NCBI GenBank assembly: GCA_028551475.1
Contig: CM052360.1
Coordinates: forward strand, 10,218,501 to 10,282,500
Reading direction: 5' to 3'
Length of the DNA stretch: 64,000 nucleotides
Source of the DNA: Casuarina equisetifolia
Taxonomy: Eukaryota; Streptophyta; Magnoliopsida; Fagales; Casuarinaceae
The notes under the pieces are model-generated. The model saw only the letters and a list, made by a program, of their open reading frames with translations, was not told the DNA's origin and searched no databases. How positions within the stretch are numbered: the stretch's first letter is position 1; every line of letters starts with the position of its first letter. Positions 25,051-35,200 of the stretch are shown here, piece by piece. Both the position numbers and the translations under genes were made by a program.

Positions 25051-25874
25051 TAACAGTTTCCTAGTAGCCAAAGAATTAGGCATGTTACGTGCAAGTGAAC
25101 TCTTTGAAGAGTTGTGCCAGCTCATCTTGAACAAACATCTCTTAGGGTAAAGAATAAGAGATGTTTGATCACCTATCAGAAACCATCAAAGTGGACTTGA
25201 GGGGTAAAGAATAAGAGAGCAACGATATGTAGAAAGTGGGCGTGGTGTTTAATGGTGGGGTTGACTCCGGAAAAGGGGTAAAGCTTAATGGTCAAATCAT
25301 TTCTAGTGACGGACTTGAGGAGGGTTAATGAGGAAGGTTTCCCCGCGGAAGAAAATCTTATGTTTTGCCGGAACCTAAACTGGTTTTTGAGGAAAAGGAA
25401 AAAGAAAATCTTAATGTCATATTCAGTCCCTTTACAGTCAAATAGTACGACAAACCCTCAAAACTATGCTAGCTCTTAATTTTGGTTGCAATGAATAGTA
25501 CTTAGCACCAATTTACTATAACCAAGGATGTCATTAATACATTAAGATTAAAATCGAGTTCCATGTACACCAGTTATAAAAATTATTTTATCTAGGAGTG
25601 AATTAAGAATTAAATGTCAATATATCTTAATAATCCATCCACCCGATCTGACATTTTGATTTTTGCTGTTGTATGGACATGATTTTTGCAATAATTAGTT
25701 GATATTTGACTCAACATGAATTTAAACAAGAGAGGGTAATGCCCTGGTCATATTTCAAGGCATCTATTGCTTGGGAAGGTCTTGACTTTTGGTCAATCAA
25801 CTACCTAACGAACATCCTAAAACATCACCAATCAAATGAAACACGTTCAGTGTCAAGAATTCAGAAATGCGAGG

Positions 25875-26760
25875 AAAATCTCCAGGTTTTACGTATGGTG
25901 TTGTGTATCATTTTGGACAGTCCAACAATGCGTTTAAACTTAAAGCTCTTAAAGCTTTGGCCTTCATTTTAAACCTCTATAATTTGGCAAAAGGTGACTC
26001 ATGTGAGAATAGGTTTTTAAGTTTATAAATGATTGAAATTTTTCTATCTAATAACTTAAGGATTTAGGATGGGCCATTACACTTTAATATGGTATTAGAG
26101 TCAAATTTGGGTCTTCACTTCATAATCTCCTATCTCCAAAGTTGAGCTTTATTCACTTACAATGCTTGTATCAACATACAAGTATGGAAGAGTGTTAAAG
26201 GTAAGTGTGACTCATTGAGTTTATAAGTAATAATATTTTTTATTTAATATTTTAAAGTTTTGAAATAAATTATTATACTCTAATAACTCACAACTTTAGG
26301 GAGAGTATATGTGTTTGTGTTGTGGGATCAGGGTTGGGTGGAGTGGTTGAGAGAAAGATAGCACTTATATACCCACATCATCTCAAAACTAATAAAGGTC
26401 AAAGTTGAGCTTTAGTTCACTTACAATACTTGTATCAACATAAAAGTAAAGAGAACTGTTAAAAGTGGGTGTGATTCATTGAGTTTATAAGTGATAAAAT
26501 TTTTTTATTTAATGTTTTAAAGTTTTGAAATAAATCATCATACTCTAACAACCCACAACTTTGGGGAAAGTAGATGTGTTTGCGTTGTGGGATCATGGTG
26601 GGGTGGAGTGGCTGAGAGAAAGATAGCACTTATATACCCACGTCGTCTCAAAACTAATAAAGGCCAACCGACCATTCGGGCTTCTGGTGACGACGATCAA
26701 TGTTCTTAATTTCCCAATGCCTTCGTGGGACAAGTGCAACTACACCCTTGAGAATGATAG
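25875..26760 (-). pseudogene. PCR relic, broken up by a short LTR element
   Basis: Three pieces match the other copies in order. An intron-2-like piece (about 25875-25940) and an exon-2 piece (about 25945-26010) align with AGCTTCGGCCTTCATCCACA...TTTGGCCAAAGGTGA of copy 2. An exon-1/5' piece (about 26661-26760) aligns with GGACCATTCGG...GCTGG and the leader beyond the start codon. A further trace of the upstream region (TTTGATGTCT..GA..ATCGCC) is at about 26878-26902. Exons 3 and 4 and part of exon 1 are missing, and about 0.65 kb of repeat DNA replaces intron 1. It is clearly dead, and older than the copy at 29528-30782. Confidence 0.7.
26012..26666 (+). mobile_element. Short LTR element (TRIM-like) fossil with a tandem 263-bp unit
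   Basis: TGGTATTAGAG at 26090-26100 resembles an initiator-tRNA-Met primer-binding site and follows LTR-like DNA. Two head-to-tail units then start at about 26137 and 26400 (period 263 bp), each containing a GAGAA/GAAGAG purine stretch followed by TGTTAAA, LTR style. A terminal-repeat/primer-site/tiny-internal-region layout with no coding capacity fits a TRIM element that has gained an extra LTR-internal unit. It is a broken fossil inside the PCR relic. Confidence 0.5.
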
Positions 26761-26801
26761 CATTACCTTGAGCTTCCACAAGCGCCACGCACCAACAACA
26801 A

Positions 26802-26866
26802 CCCCCCCCCCCCCCCCCCCAAAAAAAAAAAAAGAAAAAAAAGAAAAAAAAGAAAAAAAAGAAAAA
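26802..26866 (+). repeat. Poly(C) run followed by A-rich (GAAAAAAAA)n tract
   Basis: There are 19 Cs followed by an A-rich tract with regularly spaced Gs (9-base period). It lies in the former leader of the PCR relic. Confidence 0.95.
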
Positions 26867-27079
26867 TTTCTATCTGGTTTGATGTCTTCGAGGTAATCGC
26901 CTTCGTAATTCATGTCGGGAAAAAAAAAATCTTGGAATTTCTTCTTGTAAACAACACAAAGCCTTTAGGCAAGATGAACAAAAGAAGATAAGGAGAAAGA
27001 AAAAAGAAAAAGGAAAAAGAAGAGAAAAGAATACGAATACAGCTAAGAATGCAAGGGCCTTGTAATTTGCCTGTTGTCC

Positions 27080-27460
27080 CTAAACAATTTGTTCGGACAT
27101 GAGATAATTACCTGGCAACCACACACAAGTGGCTGCCACGAAAGCCACATTATCAGGTTCCCAGTGAGGGAATCGAGTCTGTTGTCGTCTCTGATGCAAC
27201 TCGCCGCTAACCGTCCTCTCATCAGTAGAGCAAGACGTCTCTCACACGCAACAGCAGCAAACTCCACAGACCTACCGACGGGCTACCATGGGAAACCCTA
27301 ATTTTCTTCTTAGCTATTGTGTATAAATAGAAGCCCTTTCTTTGTATGTTTCTCTGATCATGGGATCTCTTTCTCCCATTCCAGCTTGTATGGTTTGCCG
27401 TGTTCATCAGTAAACAAGATTTTATCCGGAGATTTCTCTTTTCTTGACACAATTAAACTG
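27080..27460 (+). mobile_element. Possible solo LTR or orphan promoter
   Basis: The block is richer in G+C than its flanks and contains TGTGTATAAATAGAAGCCC near 27318-27336, a strong TATA box, followed by a leader-like CT-rich stretch but no open frame. LTRs of plant elements often look like this. The boundaries are guesses, and no target-site duplication was found. Confidence 0.25.
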
Positions 27461-27500
27461 TCATAGACGATTAAAGGTGGTATCATTTTTATTTGGATGT

Positions 27501-28207
27501 ATTAGGATTAACCGATAGCAGTGCTGCACATGTGGAAGGAAAGGTGGGTGAACAGGTGAGTGCATGTGATACACGCATGACACCACCAAGGCAAATGACC
27601 AATAAAGCAAAGACGAGCATGTGTACCTCACGTAGATCGTCTTCGATCTTGTGCCTACACGTTTCTGTATCTTCATGATTCTTGGAAATTCTAGAAAACC
27701 ATTCAAGCTGAATTTATCATTTTAGTCAGAAGAATACAATCGATCTATTACACAAGAAGATGAGAAGAATTGTCGCCTCATTTAATGTATTTTTGGTTTA
27801 TTTTAATTTACTGAAGAGGAGATAGAAGGATTTATGACAATTAAATCTGTCCATAAATCTCTCTTGAAATTGGTAAATGCATAGAATACAAACTTCTTGA
27901 TCATTTAAACCAAAAATACATTAAATGAACCTACAATTTTTCTCATCTTCTTTTGTAATAGATCGATTGTATTCTTTTGACTAAGACAATGAATCCAACT
28001 TTAATTATTTTTTAGAGTGTTTAGGAATCGTAAAGATGCAGAAAATGTGTGAGTACAAGGCTGAAGACGAGGTGCATGAAGTACACATATGCGTCTTTGC
28101 TTCGGTGGTCGTTTGCTTTGGTGGTGTTGTGCGTGTATCACATGCACTTACCTTTTCACCCACCTTTCCTTCCATGTGTACTACACTACTATTGGTTAAT
28201 CCTAATA
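27501..28207. mobile_element. Foldback inverted repeat (about 0.7 kb)
   Basis: The left arm opens ATTAGGATTAACC and the right arm closes GGTTAATCCTAAT. The arms match through AGGAAAGGTGGGTGAA, GCATGTGATACACGCA and CACCACCAA, and near the centre TTTAATGTATTTTTGGTTTA pairs with its complement at about 27905. The centre is near 27854, and arm identity is about 85% by eye. No coding capacity. It may be a MITE-like or foldback element. Confidence 0.8.
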
Positions 28208-28969
28208 GGGTGTAACAAATAAGGGGACTTGTGGTATCCTTCGCTGTGATCGATATGTTTCTTGCAAAATCTTGGATGATGTATCTAAGCCATATATATT
28301 CCCTTTTTTTTTTGGTTGAATTTCAATCATTTTAATCTGATTTTATAACAATTTCAGAGTGACGTTATGTTACATCAATACCAACATAAGCTTGGACGTT
28401 TTCTCATTCATTTATTTTTTTGGTTTTCTTTTTGGTATATTTTCACTTAAAGTTCATCCTTCCTTTGCTACTTTTGCTAACTATTTTAGAGATACCACCT
28501 ATAGACGTTTCATGTAGCTAAACAAAAACACACGAGAGATCATAACATAGTTTTCCAAACTTTCATGATCTGGAAAATCAAATTTATTTGCTAGATATCT
28601 TTGCGATGATACAATTTACGGCCCTTAGTTTTGATTGCCCTGGTGTCTTGAGAGTACGAGATCGTATATGAAATTGAAGGAGTCCTTCCCAAATTTTGGA
28701 GCATCCTAGGAACCGAAAACCTGATCTTGGTGTTGGATGCCTGCGTTGTCAATACTTACAAATCGAGGCGTTAGACACAAGGGAATCTTTGGCCCATAGA
28801 AGACAACCAAAAAAAGAAAAACTAGAGGGTTTTTCTGTGATCCTGCTTCCGCGCGTGGCGAACTCTCGGTTTTTTCTCCCCCGGTTTAAACCATGCATCT
28901 AACACCTCTTTTTCTTCCAAAAAGGAAGATTGTAATTCAATTTTTGGCAGGGAATAATATGGGACATAA

Positions 28970-31900
28970 TCACCTCTTAATTTCAATGGATGCCAAAGCT
29001 TTCTCTTGTTTTATTTTACTCTTCAAGTTTTATTAGTGATATTAGAATTTTCTAATACCTTCAGGATTTTTTTTCTATAGTTTGACTTTATGAAATTTTG
29101 TACTTCCTTGAAATCGAGATCTATTACCCGTATGAATAGTTGTAGCTGTTGTGACACTTACTGGACTTAATTTAATAATGCTCCGTCAAAATTTACAGGA
29201 TTAGGAATCAGTCTTTCAAAGAAGCTAATTGATGGTTCCAAGTTAATTTGCAATATTGATCATTTTTAGAAGAGTGGTTTTTATAAGTGCAGGAAATTAT
29301 ACTGAAAATTAAATTTTTTGTTCAAGGTACTGGTAATCTGTGAGTGATGATCACACGGACTCAACAAAAATCATATTGAAGTAACAATACCATCAAAACA
29401 AACTTGATGCTATTTTGAACTAATTATCGTCCTCTGGTATTATTTTAACCAATTGTAGCGACAAAACCAAAGCATAATTAGAAACTAGCAACGAGGCATA
29501 CATGCATCGCATGATCATCATCTTTTGTCAAGGGAGGAGTTTATCTGTAACTGATGGAGGTACTTGTGGTGACGGAGGAGCCGTTTGCCTGCCGATCCAA
29601 CCTGAGTGCCAGAAAACAACGCTAGCCGACAATGATAATGACATGCGATGATGATTAAAGCAGGTTGGTGTGAGTTATTTATACAACCTTTAGAGGGGTC
29701 AAAGCCTCTATGTTTTAGCTCCGCATGTTCTTGACAAAGAGCGCATGGTCCACATCAGAAGTGTACACAACAGTCTTTGCAAGAATCCCCCTTTATTTCG
29801 AATTTCTTTCTTAATCTCTCTCTATAGCCGCATGAAAGGAGCCAATGACATTTGCACATCAGCAGGAACCCGTAGGGGCAGCCTTGTTTGAAGCAAGCTA
29901 TGCAAAAAAAGAAGAAAAAGTGATGACAAGCACTCAATTGAAATGTGAATATAATCATATTTGGATGTCATTCCTTTAGAAACTTTTGTGGTTTCACATA
30001 CAAAGCTCCATGCACAACCCTAGAAATAAAATATATTTTGAATCCAGTGCATGCACCTTATGTGCTTTCTCCCTGCGTCTGTGACTTCTATATGGAGGTG
30101 TGCCGATTGCCCACCAAATTCTTTTATACTTCATATATTTATAGAGAAAAATTTTAATTTTTACTATTATATAAATATCCCTACTAATTAATATATTAAA
30201 ACTTTGTTGCTTGACCTAATCATTCTACCACTAAAGAGACCAGATTCTCCTCTTATAAATTTGGCCATGGTGCTATATTGCGGGCATAATTTCAGTAATA
30301 GCCAGAGCTTATTTCGTCAGAACTTAATTTAAACAACAACAAAGCGACGCCCATGACATGTTTGTGGCATCTGTTGCCTTTTTGTCGCCACCAAATGAGA
30401 CACATTGACTACAAAGAAGTCTTGAGTTTGAAAGAAACTCTTCGTTTTCCATGTGTGGTGTAAATCATTCTGATGGTCTAATAGTGGAGTTAAACTTACA
30501 GCTTCCGCCTTCATCCACAACTTCAGCATTTTGGCCAAAGGTGATGCACGGAGAAAGCATGTCTTGCAACCTGCAGCACAGTGACTTCATTAGTTTTGAG
30601 TTTCAGAGTTTTCACAGGAGAACGTTCTTCTATATCCTACACACAATCTTAAAATGAATATGTGGCTCTATGCTTGGGGAGGGGCTGACAGAGAGAGAAC
30701 ACTTACAGGTACCCGCGTCCTGTCCACACTGGAAAAGGCCAGAGGACCATTCGGACTGCTGGCGACCATGATCGATATCCATAGTTCCCGAATGTCTTGT
30801 GTAACTTGTGCAACTCCAAGCACCTGGATCGCAGGAATTACCTTATACCTCCCCTCCATGTATACGTGGTTTGATGTCTTTGAGAATATCGCCTAGAAGC
30901 ATCATAATGATACACTCTATCTAAAAAATCATGGTTAGACTTTATTTATTGGAATTTTCTTGAACACGACCTCTGAACTTCCGTCTACGAGACACAAAAA
31001 GAAGATAAGAGCTAAACAAAGAACATTTTTAGGAATCCCCATGTCCTTGCATGATTATTAATTCTTCTCATCCTTTTCGTCGTACTCTAAGTTGAGGATA
31101 TCGCCTAAAAACGTAGTAATGGATGACCATATATCTAGAAGACAATTAGACTTTCTAGTTTGAAGTTTTCTCTGTACACAACCCCGGACTTTTTCTTAGG
31201 AGACAAAAAAGGATGAAGGTGTCTTTGAAAAAAAAAAAAGACAAAAAAAGAAGAAAACAATACAGTAACAACTGTAGGAATGCCAATTCCTCGCATGATT
31301 ATTAATTCTTCTCATCCTTTAATCACACTCTACGTTATAATCAGTGCTCACTACAAAATCTTAAGGAGCGTAGACGTTGTTGTCTTTGATATTGATATTT
31401 TTTTACTTCGTATCAGCAAATATGGGAGGGCGGTAAGAGTCGCTCATTTGAAACTTCACTCATTTCATGCTGGCTCTTAGATTTAGGCGAGGCTTTGTGT
31501 GAACGGGTTGTTTTACAACTGAAGAAAGATGTATGGAAGGCTTCGGGCCGAAAGCCTTTGGAACAAACGCTGGAAAATTTGAAACAGAGGAAGTGGACTG
31601 ACGCTGGAAAAGTCTTTGGGCCACAGATTTTATTTTGGAACAAACGCAAATCATTCCTGCCGATGCATTTTCACCAATACTCTTCTTTACTTTAGTAGTG
31701 CCCGTACAAGTTGGAAATGTTCCACGCATATTGAACACCACCTATTGTTATTGGCAAAGGTTCGTAGCTCGAACTTCTTGTTTCCCAGTAAAAATTAATG
31801 AAAGCAAAGAAAGTGGAGAGACCAATACAGAGGAAGGAATAGTGTTCTCCAGGCACAAAGAAAAGATTCAACTCTTTGAAGAGGTGTGCCTGTTCATCTA

Positions 31901-32210
31901 GAACAAACATCTCCTAGGGTAAGCTATCACCAGGAAGAATCTGGTATGTTGGGTTGCACAATATTATAGTTTGATCACCTACCAGAAGCCATCAAGGTGG
32001 GCTTTAGGGGCAAAGAATAAGAGACCAACGATAATGCCGACAGTATGGAGCAGGTGGGTGGGGTTTAGTGGTGGGGTTGATTGCGGAAGGGGGATAAAAA
32101 GCTTAATGGTGAAATCATTTCTAGTGATGGACTTGGGAGGGTATGAGGAGGGTTTCCTCACGGAGGAGTGGAAACCGAAACTGTTTTTGGGGGAAAGGAA
32201 AAAAAAAAAA
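28970..32210. repeat. Segmental duplication, copy 2 (contains PCR pseudogene)
   Basis: Direct partner of 22893-25405. It carries the same order: downstream flank, the four PCR exons, promoter, upstream repeat module and the shared block near 31970-32210 (TGATCACCTACCAGAAGCCATCAA; AAATCATTTCTAGTGA). The extra length is mostly AT-rich insertion at about 29990-30240 and extra sequence at 31150-31850. Confidence 0.85.
29528..30782 (-). pseudogene. PCR: PCR/PLAC8 pseudogene, recent copy
   Basis: All four exons are present on the minus strand: 30707-30782, 30500-30570, 29688-29897 and 29528-29601. Exon 2 is 71 nt instead of 72 because one C of the CTCCCG string is lost near 30550, which shifts the frame inside the Cys motif. 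In exon 3 a Cys codon of the HFCC cluster is TGA (29755-29757). Exon 1 also has Phe for a conserved Cys (GLFQC instead of GLCEC), and the TATA box is changed to TATACAT. Splice sites are intact. Nearest relative is the intact copy at 23416-24431. It is a host pseudogene unless both lesions are sequencing errors, which is unlikely. Confidence 0.87.
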
Positions 32211-32219
32211 ACATTTTTA

Positions 32220-35200
32220 TGCTTGGCTGAAAAATCTGTAGCAATTCGAAAAATTGAAGAAATTCTACAAAACATGACCATGTTTTCCGAACATGGACCT
32301 TGCACATCTGGATTTTATCTGAAGCCGACGTTCAGGATCACGTCATGATCACGGGTTAATCATGCCAACACTTTCCTTGTTGCGTCTCAGGAATGAACAC
32401 AAACCTACAAGCCTACAATGCTTACCCCTTTTCCCATCTTCTTTACTCTCTAGGCACATCAGCAATCGCCTAGCAGAAAAAGTTGCGAATCCCATTCTCG
32501 AAGAGGGCATGTTATTTGATTCCATGTGTAAAGAAGGGAGGCGGTATATAGTACTTCCAAGGAAGATCATTGGGCTATCGTGCTCAATATTTAATCCGGT
32601 TGACTTTTCGAAAAGCTATCATATCTATTTGGGACACCACTTCAAGAGTTTAGCTTACACGATCTCGTTTATTGGATACTCAGAGTGAGAGTCTGTGATT
32701 GGTTTTCAGTGTATTATTATGCATATTAATCATAGTGTTACTGAATGAATGATTTGTTTCAAGATACTTTCCTCGTGACATCAGCCGAATTCCAAATAAT
32801 TGTTCGGTAGATTTTTCCAAATAATGGGCTGTTGTCTGGTTTTTGCATATTTTATATAATATTTAAAGCACCTGAACAGGACGTAGATTGCTAAGTAGAC
32901 ATTGGGGTTAGGTTTTGAGGAGAAACCCACCAAAGGAATGGATCAAAAACTATTCTTTTCTCCTCATTTGCTGTCTTGATTCAAGGGCAATTTCTTTGTC
33001 ATCGTTTATATGCTCCACTATGAACCTCTCAGTGCTCTTGATCCTCTTCCCTTATTAGTCATAGCACGTGAAGGCACTTCAATGTTTCCCACTCAAAGAT
33101 GAGGCCTCTATTAGTCCTATACCTGATTTGGTGAACCAAATTGGATCAGGTTGTAGAGACATCAAGTTCTCAATCCCCATGATGGAATCAGTCACAGCAT
33201 AAAGTCCCCCACTTGCTGATACTGATGTGACCACTTGACATCATCCTGCCCCTTCGTGTTTTTTTTATTGTAGTTGTTTTTCTCTAACAAGATACGCAAT
33301 TTGCCACCACTTACGGGTTCTACTACGAATGAACCGCGTTCAGGCTCTGAGGATCAGCACTTTTTGACCCAACACCTTCTGTATTTGCATCCCACCCCTG
33401 AACCCTCGAGCCAAGGCTCCAGGGGCTGTTACTTAAGCTTGCTACAATAGATGCCATTGGAAATTGACAGGCTAATCCATATATGTCAGGAATCCCACTA
33501 CCCAGGGGAACAAACTTAATAGGAATGGACGAAAATCTTTTCGTCACAGTTCCCCTGACATTGATTTTTCATCTGATTTTACATGTCTCCACGATACTTG
33601 GATAAGTTGACCGGAGAATAAAACGAGGCCCTCAAATACTGGGGTCTATTTTTGAAACGCCAGGGAAAGAGGTGGTGGAATATCAGAGGTCTTAGTCAAT
33701 TGAAAAAGAAGAGATGGCCCTTACCGTGAACAGCTTTGTGCAGGCAAAAGTGTAAATATGCTTCTGGTTGTGCTCTACTGGTAGCAATGGCTATTACAAC
33801 ACTATCCTCAAAGTACAGGCACCCCTTCCTGAATGCATCAGGCCAGCAACCTTTCAAAAAAGGAGTAGGAATCTTTTATTTTTTAGTCTTTTTAAAATAT
33901 TTTTTCCCGCCATATCCTCGTCCATTTTAGTAGAAAATCTGCTCATCGTTTTCAGTCAGTGCGTTTGATAAAGGATCTTTAAGAAATTTCAGCTTGCTTG
34001 TAAGAAGTTATTGTGAATCGAATGCTTTGCTAATTTTAGTTTAATGAAATGTCTTAACTTATATGGAGACTTTTTTGTTGTCATCATAAGTGGTAGAGCA
34101 CTTTGGTTCACGTAATCCTTCTTTTATTGTCGTTTTTCTTTTCGTAATGTAATGCAATTTGAGATCTATTTCCATCAATAATTCCTTTGACAACTATATC
34201 ATACTTTTCTTTTCTTTATCAACTAGTTTGTACTATGCGTTCCTCTGTCTCTTTTCAGCATTAATGGGGGACACATGGAGCAAAGTTACTTATAGTTTGC
34301 AAGAGAACTTTGTACAGTTCATTCTTCGTAGCATATTGCAGTAATTTCCTTCATACTTTAGCAGATAAGTACTGGAAAAGCTTTCACTATTTCATCCATT
34401 GATTTTGCAATTTCATGTTTTAAGAGTTAATTGTTTCCATCTCTTTTTTTTTTTTGGGTACCAAATGTTGTTTATTTACAAAATTATTCAATTAATAATT
34501 CATCACCTAGGCTCAAAGATGACATTTGAAAGATTTTAAAGTTTTTACAAATATTTATTACAATTTACAACTTTTATGCTTATAATTGATGAAATCTTAC
34601 TTCTCACATTTGTTTTCTATTTTCTTAATAATGGTTATACTCTTTAGGCTTTTTCTTCACTTCTTTTCATTCTAGATGTAATGAATTTTAACTTTAAATG
34701 ATAAGCACCCTTTAATCCACCATAAATGGTTTTCCATTTATTTCCATAGAGGGTCAAGAAGCAAAGGACATGCATTCATCGGAATTTCATCGTGTAACTA
34801 CTTCATCTTCTTATTTTTCGCCCGATAGAAAACTGAATTAAGCAACAATTATTAACTTTTATTAAATCTTCTTTACGAACCACGGGGGCTTCTCAGGATG
34901 AGAATGCTCCTCGCTAGAGTTTCATTGTTTCTACTTTCGTCGTCACTGTAACATCCTTGCGTCTTTCTCCATTGAAGATGGCATCGTAAATGTCTGCATC
35001 AGAAATGCATCCTTGTGTGAAGGATATCATTGCAGAGCAATCATCTTCCCGCAAATGGACCACAATCGAACTTTGTCAAGAGCAAGGGACTTTTCTTGAT
35101 CCTTATATGTTTTTTACTTTTTCTTCTTTCATATCTCTTCAAATATAGCCAGCTCCGTTCCACTGATGACCAATAGAAAGATTAGACGATTAGATTGGCT

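Larger units (their letters stand above)
22893..25405. repeat. Segmental duplication, copy 1 (contains intact PCR gene)
   Basis: The sequence around PCR copy 2 reappears in the same orientation at about 28970-32210. The shared DNA starts downstream of the gene (ACCTCTTAATTT...GATGCC), covers all exons and introns, and runs upstream past the promoter to a shared block (AAATCATTTCTAGTGA). The copies differ by indels, and copy 2 is about 0.7 kb longer. Confidence 0.85.
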
